This document shows positions 1-9,015 of a DNA stretch of 64,000 bases, in pieces. The notes below the pieces were generated by a model. That model was given only the letters and a program-made list of their open reading frames with translations, searched no databases and had not been told where the DNA came from. Every line of letters starts with the position of its first letter. The stretch's first letter is position 1. Source of the DNA: Ascoidea asiatica (taxonomy: Eukaryota > Ascomycota > Saccharomycetes > Ascoideales > Ascoideaceae); assembly GCA_001600695.1 (NCBI GenBank), contig BCKQ01000004.1, positions 1,059,677 to 1,123,676 on the forward strand, in the 5' to 3' direction. The translations under genes were made by a program, and so were the position numbers.

Positions 1-1832
1 TAAACCATTATTTATTTGCGCACTGATCAATAAGAAACTTTATGAGAATTGGAATAGAAATGCAGAAATATTATTTTGGGTGCAGGCTAAAGTGGAAGAA
101 AATTGATTAGTACAAACCGCATTTCTCGCTCATTCAACCAGATAGTTATAGAGTTACTCGGTTGTAAACAGGAAATTAATATCTGTTGGGAATCCTGATA
201 ACCTTTTTTCAATTAAATTTCTGGGACAGTTCAGTCATTGTGGTAGTTTTGTAGGTTTAGTGATGTGAATTGAATGGACTTCTGAGAGTGACTGAATTGA
301 CTTGCAGCAGCGTGTAAGTAAAAAATATTCTATGATGGATTTTTCATAACTATTACAAATACCTTGCAAAAATTTAATTATCGAAATTAACGAGTTACCA
401 GAAATTTCTACGATTACTTTCTTTTAATTTCAATAATTCTGAGATTTTCCAATTGATGCTTAGTTGTCTTTGATTGTATGCAGCCACTTTATAAGGTTTA
501 TGCTATTTTTCAATTTATTTTTTATGAGATTTTAATTGAATGAAATTTGAATTATGAAAGTTTGGAGAATTCAATGGATTTCACTAATTTTATGAATTAC
601 GTTCAATTTTTTTTACTCCGATGATAAGTGATTAAAAAATTAGAGCATTTATTGAATGTTATTTTCCTAATAGGTTCAGTGGTTTCACTTAATTTGGTGT
701 TTTCATTTTTTTCAATTTTTATATTGATGTTAGTTCCTTGTTTTAATTTTGGTCTGGTATGATTCAATCTTTTAATAAATTTTTAAAGTTCATTAATTCG
801 GTTCTGATTTATATGAAAATTTTTTTGTTAATTACGTTAATTTTAAGTGAGATGAAACTGCTTTAAATTACTTCAAGATTTAATGTTTTTATTGGGAAAA
901 TTGAATTGAATGATTTTGACTTTGCACAATGGTCTAATTTTTTTTTAACTTTTCTTTCTAATTTTACGTTCAGTTACTAAAAATTCGTATCTATGTTCAA
1001 AAATAATTTTGTTAGAATGAACTCCAGTATGTTTTTTTTTTTTCTTGATACGTAGCTGTAACTTGCTTTTTGGTTTCTCGTTTTGAAGTCAAATATTTTC
1101 AATTTTACATTTATTGGATTTTTATTGGATTTGAAACTTTTTAATGATAGGTCTTTTTAATTTTTTGTTTTATTTACAAAAAGGATAGCCGTAAACGTGG
1201 TCTCTGAAAAGCTTCTGCATTATTAAGGTACAACTAAAAGTGTTAAAGAAGTTTGATAAAATGTTTTATTATTACAGTACTTAAAATATATTATTTATTT
1301 ACAATCAAGCTGATGATAATGATGATTATATTGATTAAAATTATAATGTGATTTTGGTGATTTTATTGGATATAATAAATAGTTAATAAAGATTAAAATG
1401 TAATATATGAGTTTCAATATGGTAATGTAATTTAATTGGATACTTTTTTGGTTCGAAGGTTCAAGTTTTTGCTTCAACTTGACTTAACTAGCTTTAAATA
1501 GAAATATTTTATTTAAAAATTAAATTTAGAATAAATTTAATAAGTTTAATAAATTCAGGGTCTATGCTTTATAAAGTAAGAATATATAAACTCAGAATGT
1601 AGTGTTAATGGTTAATTTCAAGAAAATGAATAAAATTATAATGATTAGTTAATGAACTAATTTTTAAAAAGAAACTTTAATAAATAAATATACTACTGTA
1701 AGATATAGTATTTATATATAAATGTATATTATATATATATTATTTGAATTAAGATTATTATGAAATTAGATTTTAAATATATATTTGGAGAAATACTACA
1801 AAATCATATAATCTGATTATTTGATTAATTGA
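1..1832. other. Gene-free A+T-rich stretch at window start
   Basis: I see no open frame of useful length on either strand, no tRNA and no strong repeat. The left part is T-rich and the right part holds TA-rich runs around 1680-1790. It includes single TACAGTA/TACTGTA words near 1273 and 1690. The last 200 bases lie downstream of the small CaaX gene and probably hold its terminator. The rest may be flank of a gene outside the window. Confidence 0.5.
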
Positions 1833-2042
1833 TTACATAATTACACAACCACAACATCCATCATCTTCATGAGGAGGAGCAGGTTGACCAGGAGCTGGAG
1901 CAGGACCAGCATCAGAAGAAGATCTGGAATGAACAGGAGCAGCAACAGGAGCTTGAGCTGGAGGAGGAGGACCTTGTGGAGGTGGAGCAGCATCAGAAGA
2001 AGATCTTGAAGATCTTGAAGAAGCAGAAGAGGAGCCAGACAT
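1833..2042 (-). CDS. Small Pro/Ser/Ala-rich protein with C-terminal CaaX box
   Basis: This is a 69-residue protein starting at an ATG and ending in Gly-Cys-Cys-Gly-Cys-Val-Ile-Met. The last four residues (Cys66-Met69) form a CaaX box whose terminal Met favours farnesylation. Cys63 and Cys64 just before it could be palmitoylated, so a membrane-anchored peptide is likely. The body is low-complexity Ser, Ala and Pro. The unit RSSSDA occurs at 13-18 and 40-45 and is encoded by an exact 17-base repeat (1909-1925 and 1990-2006). Codons are strongly biased to GCT, TCT, CCT/CCA, GGT and GTT, unlike the AAT/TTA-heavy neighbours, which suggests high expression. It is not obviously an a-factor precursor: the residues before the Cys are acidic, not hydrophobic. 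I do not recognise a family. Confidence 0.7.
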   Translation of the reverse strand: MSGSSSASSRSSRSSSDAAPPPQGPPPPAQAPVAAPVHSRSSSDAGPAPAPGQPAPPHEDDGCCGCVIM

Positions 2043-2878
2043 TTTAATTTTAAATTATTTTAAATATTGTCAAATTTAATTATTATTTATTAATTGATTA
2101 GTTGATTGTGGATTGATTGAAGATTCTTTAGATTCTTTAGATTCTGTAATGATTATTAATTATGAAAATAGTTAGTAAATTGTAATTCTATTTATATTAT
2201 TTTAAAATAAGTCTAGATTTCATAGTTTATATAAATAGAGGCTTGGAATTGTAAATAGTATTCAATAATTAAAAAAGTTTTTTACTTACTATTAGTTTTA
2301 TTAAATATTATTTGAACGACTATTATAAAATATTGTAGTTAGATAAAAACGAAAGAATAATATAATTACAAAGCTGAAGAAATAATAAATTTTATTAATT
2401 TGATTTTGAATTAACGAAAGTTGAATTGATAAAGTAAAATACTTATACTAATATTAAAAAGAATAAGAATGAAAGTAAAAGAAGAATAAAAAGAAATAAC
2501 AAAGGAATAAATAGAGTATAAATAATAAAAGGGATCTAAAACTATTGAAAATAAGAAATAAGTATTAAGAAACTAGAAATTAGGAATCTGAGAATGAAGA
2601 ATGAATAATAATAATTTTGGTAAGTTAAATCTTAGATTAAAGAGAAATTCAAATGAGTAAACATACGTTGCACATACTTGAAAGAAATGAAAATGAAATG
2701 AAAAATTATTTCTAAGGTTAGAAATAAGTGCGTTTTCACATTCAGTCAATTAGTACGTATTGTACTGATTGAATATTTAATTGTTTCTTCAATATTCTCA
2801 ATATCATCTTTATTTCAATTCAATTAATGATTCAATTCAATTCAACAAAACAATCTATTATTTATTATCCATTATTGA
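2043..2878. promoter_or_regulatory. Upstream region of the CaaX gene
   Basis: This is A+T-rich sequence upstream of the minus-strand CaaX gene and left of the plus-strand frame at 2879. I see short direct repeats (agattcttt near 2121-2145) and a possible 5' splice-like GTACGT near 2753. There is no convincing gene. Confidence 0.35.
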
Positions 2879-3142
2879 GTGAATAAGAAAGAAAGAAATA
2901 ACAACAAGCCAAGACTCGCCTCATCTTACAAAATTTATACTGAAATATTCAAAATATTCATTCAATTATTTATTTTTGAGATAATTTACACCAAAAAGAT
3001 TATCTCTAATTCTCAAAATGGTGGTAAGATTCAATCATATGCCATTGACAAGAATTTGATTATCCCAAAGTTGAAAACAAAAGCTGAAACTTATGGCATT
3101 ACTAGACCAGTTACTCAAGAAAACCTTCTTCAAGACAACTGA
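2879..3142 (+). CDS. Possible 3' exon of a small highly expressed gene
   Basis: The frame opens after a stop and contains no in-frame ATG, so it cannot be a complete gene by itself. Its last 45 codons or so (from about 3005) use AAG, GAC, AAC, TTG and ATC. That pattern differs from the AAA/GAT/AAT/TTA pattern around it and resembles highly expressed yeast genes. The end reads like real protein, finishing in QENLLQDN. The simplest reading is a terminal exon with a short 5' exon and an intron upstream, but I could not find a convincing donor, branch point and acceptor set. I do not recognise the product. It could still be a chance frame. Confidence 0.3.
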   Translation: MNKKERNNNKPRLASSYKIYTEIFKIFIQLFIFEIIYTKKIISNSQNGGKIQSYAIDKNLIIPKLKTKAETYGITRPVTQENLLQDN

Positions 3143-3152
3143 CTCAATTGAC

Positions 3153-3199
<47 letters not shown>

Positions 3200-3200
3200 T
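3153..3200. repeat. (TTTA)n microsatellite
   Basis: About twelve uninterrupted TTTA units lie between the ends of two short convergent open frames. Similar tetranucleotide runs occur near 30.1, 30.9 and 31.2 kb. Confidence 0.9.
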
Positions 3201-3405
3201 TGATTGATTCTTTCAACATTCTTTCTTGTGGTTCTGTTGGAGATTCAAAATCTTGTTTTTCTTTGTCTTCTTTGTTAATCTTTTCCAGACCCCCAAAACC
3301 GGCGACAGTCCACATATTCAAAGCCAATGCCAAGAATCCCAAGCCACAAACACGGGTACCGGTGCACACGCATGCACTGCTTGTCCGACAAACATCACAG
3401 CACAT
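3193..3405 (-). CDS. Possible small single-span membrane protein
   Basis: This 70-residue ATG-initiated frame has a Cys-rich start, a hydrophobic stretch (about residues 20-38, including GFLALALNMW) and a charged tail rich in Lys, Glu and Asp ending in ESINK. The tail and helix look protein-like, with TTG, GGT and GCC codons. The Cys-rich first 20 residues may be intron or chance, because the DNA at 3290-3400 is unusually G+C-rich. That patch could instead be a promoter element of the gene starting at 3775. It converges with the frame ending at 3142. I cannot name a family. Confidence 0.35.
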
Positions 3406-3774
3406 ACAAAATTATTCCTGATGTTTGTAGCTGCACAATTTGAAAATCGCGCAGAAATTAAAAAAAAATTGCCACAATTAAATACAGCCACAAATAAAAT
3501 AAAAAAAAACTAGTGGCTGGTTAAAAGTTAAAAAAGGATGACTCAGCAATTACTCATCCGTGTGTTTTATATTCGCAGTTATACTTGACAGATAATCCGT
3601 TTACCCTTTTACAGTGATAAATCCAATAACTTAAACGTTTTATCATTTTATAAATCTCAGAGGAAATAAATAAATGTATAATAATAACAATTAAATTATT
3701 CAATTGATTCATTAATAAATCAATTTAATAATCAATAAAGATAAGTAATATTCTTTATTTAAAACAATTTCCTA
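3406..3774. promoter_or_regulatory. Promoter region of the YIP5-like gene
   Basis: This region has poly(A) runs and a TAAATAAATG-type stretch near 3665, and it turns A+T-rich just before the ATG. It may also hold the start of the minus-strand small frame ending at 3193. I see no defined site. Confidence 0.4.
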
Positions 3775-4459
3775 ATGGCCGGTCAAAAATATGATAAATT
3801 GATAGATGCTGATGATGATTCATCCATTTTTAATAACAATAATAATACCAATAACAATATTAATAACAACAAGAGTAATTTAAATTCTTCTAAATCAAAT
3901 TTATTATCTGATTTTGATTCAATTAATAATAATTCAAATGGTTCTAATACTATAGATGCTGATATATCATCTTCAACAAATATATTTGATAACAAAAATA
4001 ATAATAATAAAAAAAAAGTTGAGCTAGTTGATTCAAATACTGATGATTATTTATTTACAGATCATGCAAGATTTGAATTACCTTCAGGTTCAATAAATAA
4101 TAATCAATCTCAATCACAATCTCAATCACCATTATCTAATTTAAATTCAAATGATAATTCATCAATTTTTCAAATAAATCATTATAGAAAGTATTTTAAT
4201 ATAAATACAAAATTTTTTTTTAAAAAAATTTTAATTTATTTAAATTTTATTCAAAATTATAAAATTAGTTTATCAAAGAATAAAAATCCAAATTATTTAA
4301 ATAATTTTAATAATAATAATAATATTAATATGGAAATTGAAGATGATTTAGGTGAATTATATGGTCCAATTTGGATTGCAGGTACAATTTCATTTATTTT
4401 ATTTTTTAGTTCAAGTGGTAGTCATTTACTTTTTAATTTTATTAAAAATGGTATAAATT

Positions 4460-4490
<31 letters not shown>

Positions 4491-4995
4491 AGGTTCCTCA
4501 AATGATGATAATGATAATAAAGAATATAATGATACATTTATAAATTTATCAAATTCATTAACATTAATTTATTCATATACAATTATAATACCATTAATAA
4601 TATATTTTTTCTCAAAATATTATTTAAAATTTAAAAAATTTTTAAGACCAATAAAAATTATTGAAATTTTTGGATATTCAAATTTTGTTTGGATACCATC
4701 ATCAATATTAAATTTTTTAAAAATTTTTTTAATAAATTTAAAATTTAATTTTTTAGAAAATATTTTAATTTGGATTTTTATAATTATTGGATATTTATTA
4801 TCATTTATAAATTTATATTTTATTTTTTTACCAATTTTAAAAAAAAATATTGATTTAAATAATAATAATTCTATTGAAGGTATAAGTGATTATAAAATTG
4901 GATATTTTATACTTGGATTTATTGGAATTGTACAATTAATTTTTGCAATTTTAATTAAATTTACATTTTTTGATACTTTTTCAATTGAAAGTTAG
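3775..4995 (+). CDS. YIP5: Yip1-domain Golgi membrane protein, YIP5-like
   Basis: This is a 406-residue protein. Residues 1-185 are a cytosolic Asn/Ser-rich region. The Yip1 domain starts near residue 185 with the signature DLGELYGPIWI, close to the DLYGPFWI motif of the YIPF1/YIPF2/Yip5 branch. About five hydrophobic segments follow, the first after that motif and the last at the C-terminus. An Asn-rich insertion separates the first two. Family members sit in Golgi and ER-derived vesicles and bind Ypt/Rab GTPases during transport. The low-complexity N-terminus is longer than usual. The fold class is well supported; the choice of YIP5 over other Yip1 paralogues rests on the short motif only. 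Confidence 0.75.
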
Positions 4996-5157
4996 TTAGT
5001 TAAATATGATAATAAATGATCAAGTAAATAAATGAATAAGTAAATGAATAAGTAAATAAATTAAAGTTTAATAATATAGAATATAGAATGAATAAGTGAT
5101 TGAGTGATTGAGTAATTGAGAAAGAGTGAAAGTAAGAGTGTAAGAGTAAGAGTGTAA

Positions 5158-6957
5158 TTATTGATCTTTTGTATTTAAATCTCTACCAAATAAACCAACT
5201 TTAAACCAATCTAAACAAACATAAACTTTATTTTTCATACTTAAACACATTGAAACATAAGCAGTTCTCCAAAATACAAAAGTCATAATACCACCAGTTG
5301 AAATTTTTTGCCAATCATTCCAATTTAAATCTGCAATTGCTTTATCAGAACCAATATAAGCTAAAGAACCAAGATGAATATAATTAAAAGGTTTAATATT
5401 ATTATGTAAAAATTTTAAATTATTTTCTAAATTTTTAATTTTTTTGTCATTATTATTATTATTATTATTTTCAGTAAGGTTTAACTTTTCATGAATTAAA
5501 TTTTTTTTAATAATTTCAATTTTTGCTAATTTTTTTAAATAATCAGCTAAATAAATACCTTGTTGATAAGCAACTTGAGCAGTTGGAGGATTTTTTGTAA
5601 AAGTACAATCACCTAAAGCAAAAATATTATCACTACCATTAATTTTTAAATATTGATCAATTAATAAACCTCTTTTTGAAGTTTGAATTGGAATTTTATT
5701 AATTAAATTTAATATTAAATCTCTTTGACCATTACCTGTTGCCCAAATTAAAATACCATATGGTAATTTTGATTTTTTAAAAGTAATATCATTATTATTA
5801 TTATTATTAATATTTTTAACTTTTGTATAAATAAAATTTTTATCAACTAATTGTACCATTGAATTTAAATTTAAATTAATTTTAGAATTATTTTCATTTA
5901 AAATATTTTCAGCATAATTTATTAATTTTTTATCAAAAGAATTTAAAATATTTGGTAAAGCTTCAATTAAAGTTATATTAATTTCATTAAAAATATTAGG
6001 CATCCATTTTTTTATATCATTATTAATATAATCTTGTAATTCACCAACTAATTCAACACCAGTTGGACCACCACCAACAACAACAAAAGATAATAATTTT
6101 TTTCTTTCAGGATCATTAATTGGTAATAAAGTTGCAGTTTCTATACAATTTAATAAATTTTTTCTAATTTTTGAAGTATCACTACCTTCTTTTAAAAAAC
6201 ATGCATTTTCATTAACACCAGGTATACCAAAAGTATTAATTTTTGCACCAACACCAATAACTAAATAATCATAATTTAAAGTATTATTAATATTAGAGTG
6301 ATTAGATTGATTATCAATAGGTTTAAATTTAATATTATTATTAATTGGATCAATATCTATAACTTCAGCTTCTAAATAATTTACAATACCTTTTGTTCTT
6401 TTAATCATTGATCTTATAGGTTCAATTATAGATTTTAATTCTAAAGTTCCTGTTGGTACAGAAGGTAATAATGGAGTAAATAAAAAATAATCTCTTGGAC
6501 TTATAATTGTAACATTATATAAAGAAGTATCTAAATTTTTTAATAATGAAATTGAACTCCAACCAGAACCTAAAATTAATAAATTTTTTTTTTCAATTGA
6601 ATGATTTATTTGTTTTTTTATTGGATTATTTTCAATATATATTGAATATGTAATATATGATAAAGTTAATAAAGATGAAAACCATGTTAAATTCCAAGTA
6701 ATTTTAATAAATTTTTTAAAAATTGATTTATTATTTGATTTATTATTTGATTTATTATTTGTATTGGCGTCAGAGTTTGAATTTGAATTTGAATTTGTAT
6801 TTGAATTTGTATTGGCGCTTGAATTTGAGAAATATTTTTTATTATAATTATTTAATAAATAATTTGAATTAATTTTATAAATTGAATTATAATTTATATT
6901 TTTATTTATTTGATTTTTAATTAATGAATTAAATAATAATTTATTTGAATTAAACAT
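5158..6957 (-). CDS. NDE1: External alternative NADH dehydrogenase, mitochondrial (type II)
   Basis: This 599-residue single-polypeptide flavoprotein passes electrons from NADH to ubiquinone without pumping protons. An N-terminal Asn/Ser-rich presequence (1-80) precedes one hydrophobic span (about 89-108). That arrangement is typical of the external enzymes facing the intermembrane space rather than the matrix NDI1 type. The first Rossmann motif is LGSGWSS at 129-135 (FAD). The second is VGGGPTGVELVGE from about 294 (NADH). The C-terminal membrane-binding region includes the family-like end FKVGLFGRD. I see no EF-hand. Length is close to the usual 550-600. The promoter to the right carries several CACGTG sites. 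NDE1 and NDE2 cannot be told apart here. Confidence 0.88.
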   Translation of the reverse strand: MFNSNKLLFNSLIKNQINKNINYNSIYKINSNYLLNNYNKKYFSNSSANTNSNTNSNSNSNSDANTNNKSNNKSNNKSIFKKFIKITWNLTWFSSLLTLSYITYSIYIENNPIKKQINHSIEKKNLLILGSGWSSISLLKNLDTSLYNVTIISPRDYFLFTPLLPSVPTGTLELKSIIEPIRSMIKRTKGIVNYLEAEVIDIDPINNNIKFKPIDNQSNHSNINNTLNYDYLVIGVGAKINTFGIPGVNENACFLKEGSDTSKIRKNLLNCIETATLLPINDPERKKLLSFVVVGGGPTGVELVGELQDYINNDIKKWMPNIFNEINITLIEALPNILNSFDKKLINYAENILNENNSKINLNLNSMVQLVDKNFIYTKVKNINNNNNNDITFKKSKLPYGILIWATGNGQRDLILNLINKIPIQTSKRGLLIDQYLKINGSDNIFALGDCTFTKNPPTAQVAYQQGIYLADYLKKLAKIEIIKKNLIHEKLNLTENNNNNNNDKKIKNLENNLKFLHNNIKPFNYIHLGSLAYIGSDKAIADLNWNDWQKISTGGIMTFVFWRTAYVSMCLSMKNKVYVCLDWFKVGLFGRDLNTKDQ

Positions 6958-7357
6958 TTTGATATTATATTATGTTAGTATTTATTGATATAATATGATA
7001 TAAATATTAGAGAAAGAAAGAAAGAATGAAAACTTCATTAGCGAGTATCTTTCTTATATATATATATATATATATATTTATTTATTAACTGAATAATTTC
7101 ATTTCATAATTTCTTATCGATAATCAGTCATTTTCATAGTAGTTAAGAGTAGTTAAGAGTGAAGATGATAGATTAATAAAAATAATAAAATAATAAAATA
7201 ATAAAATAATAAAATAATAATAAAACAGTGACAGCGGCAAAAGAGAAGAAGAAGAGGGAGAGTAGTGAGAGTAGTGGTAGTCGCTTGGCTTTGGGGTTTT
7301 TCCGTGGCGGTGCAGAGAAAGAGTAAAGAAGAGTAAAAAAGGGTAAAGGAGGGAAGC

Positions 7358-7363
7358 CACGTG
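7358..7363. promoter_or_regulatory. CACGTG E-box in GCCACGTGAC context
   Basis: The palindromic core with a flanking AC gives GTCACGTG on the minus strand, the consensus of the yeast bHLH factor Cbf1. It lies about 400 bases upstream of the NDE start. Two more cores are at 7506-7511 and 7522-7527. Confidence 0.5.
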
Positions 7364-7505
7364 ACTGTGCCATCAGTTGATTACACCTTGTGACGGGTGC
7401 AAGGTGACGAGTGTCAGCTGAAGAACTTTGGTCGAGACCCGCACGCGGAAACATGGAACAAGACCGAAAAGGAATAAGAAATGAGAAACACCGCGCGGAA
7501 AAGAG

Positions 7506-7570
7506 CACGTGAGAATGTGAGCACGTGAGAATGTGAGAATGTGAGAATGTGAGAATGTGAGAATGTGAGA
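7506..7570. repeat. GAGAATGT octamer array with two CACGTG boxes
   Basis: About six copies of the 8-base unit GAGAATGT, in phase, follow and interleave with two CACGTG cores (7506-7511 and 7522-7527). It lies upstream of the NDE gene. A TCTTTAG-type tandem repeat follows at about 7690-7730. Confidence 0.8.
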
Positions 7571-7906
7571 GTTCTATTTAGGATGGTTTGCTTGTTTATC
7601 ACGGACAAAAAGGGCAGGACAGGACAGGAGCTCAAACTAGGACAAGATAAGGGAATTAGATCCAGTGCCATGGAGCTTACTGTTATTCTTTAGTCTTTAT
7701 TCTTTAGTCTTTAGTCTTTAGTCTTTAGTCTTTACACTTTACACTCATTTCTGGTGCTCGCCTACAGCATCAGTACTAAAAGTAGTCAAAGGGTTAACAT
7801 TACAGTAAAATAATACGATATTATGATATTATATTATATTATATAAAGAGTATATAAAGAGTATATAAAGAGTATGAAGAGTATAATAATAATACAATAA
7901 TGACAA

Positions 7907-8215
7907 TCATTTACATCCATTATGTTCTAAGATCTGATCAATAATATCATCACCACAATCATCGCAATCATTATCATATTCATATTCATTATCATTATCA
8001 TATTCATATTCATATTCTCCATCACCATCATCACCATCATCACCATCATTTTCATAACCACCTTCATCTTCATCTTCATTACCATTACCATTACCATTAC
8101 CATCTTCATCTACTTTCTTTATTTCTTCACCTTCTCCATGTTTATTATTTCCATTTGTTTCTTTCAATGTTTTTAAATTATCATAATATTCTTTACCTTT
8201 ATTATCATTTAACAT
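7907..8215 (-). CDS. Small acidic hypothetical protein
   Basis: This ATG-initiated frame has 102 residues. The N-terminus (1-38) is mixed and charged, starting MLNDNKGKEYYDNL. The middle (39-85) is acidic low-complexity made of Gly-Asn, Glu-Asp, Gly-Asp-Asp and Glu-Tyr repeats. The end, DDIIDQILEHNGCK, looks like a short conserved tail. I do not recognise a family. The codon runs are simple repeats (CAT/CCA/TCA on the plus strand), so part of the frame may be repeat-driven. The ordinary sequence at both ends argues weakly for a real gene. Confidence 0.45.
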   Translation of the reverse strand: MLNDNKGKEYYDNLKTLKETNGNNKHGEGEEIKKVDEDGNGNGNGNEDEDEGGYENDGDDGDDGDGEYEYEYDNDNEYEYDNDCDDCGDDIIDQILEHNGCK

Positions 8216-8556
8216 TTTATATAATTTATAAAAATTATAAAAATTATAATTGATTATAATTGATTATATATATATTTAATTGATTAAATTTGTATTTGTA
8301 TTTGTATTTGTATTTGTATTTGTATTTATATTTGTATTTGTATTTGTATTTGTTTATATTTAATAACTATTCTCTTTCTCCCTCTTTATATATTTATATA
8401 TTTATATATTTATATATTTATATATTTATATATTAAATCATACAACATATAATATATATATGCAATTACAATACTCTTCTAGAGTCAATTATAATTATAA
8501 TTATAATTACAATTACAATAATAATTATAATTACAATTACAATAATAATATATAAT
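8216..8556. promoter_or_regulatory. A+T-rich spacer with (TTTGTA)n and TATATTTA repeats
   Basis: This spacer sits between the acidic frame and the tRNA. It contains a TTTGTA hexamer array at about 8289-8352 and a TATATTTA array at about 8391-8436, followed by ATTATA/ATTACA repeats. No gene is seen. Confidence 0.6.
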
Positions 8557-8563
8557 AAAAAAA
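8557..8563 (-). terminator. RNA polymerase III terminator (T7)
   Basis: A run of seven T on the minus strand begins four bases past the discriminator base of the tRNA, as expected for Pol III termination. Confidence 0.8.
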
Positions 8564-8567
8564 GAAT

Positions 8568-8716
8568 TCTCCCGGGGGTGAGTCGAACACCCGATCTCAA
8601 GATTACTCTAATAATTTACCATTTAATATAAATATAAATTACTTTTACTTTTACTTTGTTTTTCACAAAGTGAAACTTTTACAGTCTCGCGCCTTAGCCA
8701 GCTTGGCCACCGGGAG
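8568..8716 (-). tRNA. tY(GUA): tRNA-Tyr (GUA) with a 75-base intron
   Basis: The acceptor stem CTCCCGG (8716-8710) pairs with CCGGGAG (8575-8569), and A at 8568 is the discriminator. The A-box region GTGGCCAAGCTGG and the T arm GGGTGTTCGACTCACCC match yeast tRNA-Tyr closely. The anticodon GTA is at 8682-8680 on the minus strand, in a stem CGAGA/TCTTG with one G-T pair. The intron starts after position 37 and covers 8678-8604 (ends ambiguous by one or two bases because of A runs). At 75 bases it is far longer than the 14 bases of Saccharomyces. It contains a perfect hairpin (TTTCAC-TTT-GTGAAA at 8675-8661). The mature length without CCA is 74. Confidence 0.95.
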
Positions 8717-9015
8717 TTAATCTTACACTACAGTTTAACACTATTACTATTACTATTACTAATACGCAAATTGTATTATATATACTGTATATGTAAATGC
8801 GATTAAATATTTATTTCATTAGTAAATAATATAATATATAATTATAAGTTAGTCATTAAGAAAATGATAAAAATGATAAAAATGATAAACTCATTAAAGA
8901 GAAATATGAAGCAAAAAAAGATATGCAAAAGAAAAGCAAAAGGAAAGCAAAAAAATAAGTAAGAAGAAATGAAATATTATGTATAGCACAAGAACAAGTA
9001 AAAGTAAAAAATTTA
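8717..9015. other. Spacer between tRNA-Tyr and BTS1 3' end
   Basis: This is the 5' flank of the tRNA and the 3' flank of BTS1. It holds one TACTGTA near 8770 and short AAATGAT and GCAAAA repeats. No gene is seen. Confidence 0.5.

Larger units (their letters stand above)
6958..7906. promoter_or_regulatory. NDE upstream region with G+C-rich patch and E-boxes
   Basis: The region upstream of the NDE gene contains a (TA)n run at about 7057-7076, a G+C-enriched patch at roughly 7225-7510, three CACGTG boxes and short tandem repeats. The open frames here lack conserved features and partly read through repeats, so I treat them as chance. Confidence 0.55.

Noticed and set aside
1445-1465. B-box-like GGTTCGAAGG
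   Set aside because: No cloverleaf can be built and the 3' half of the box is wrong.
7124-7671. Overlapping minus-strand frames upstream of NDE
   Set aside because: They run through short tandem repeats and A+T runs, lack conserved blocks and lie in the promoter with E-boxes.
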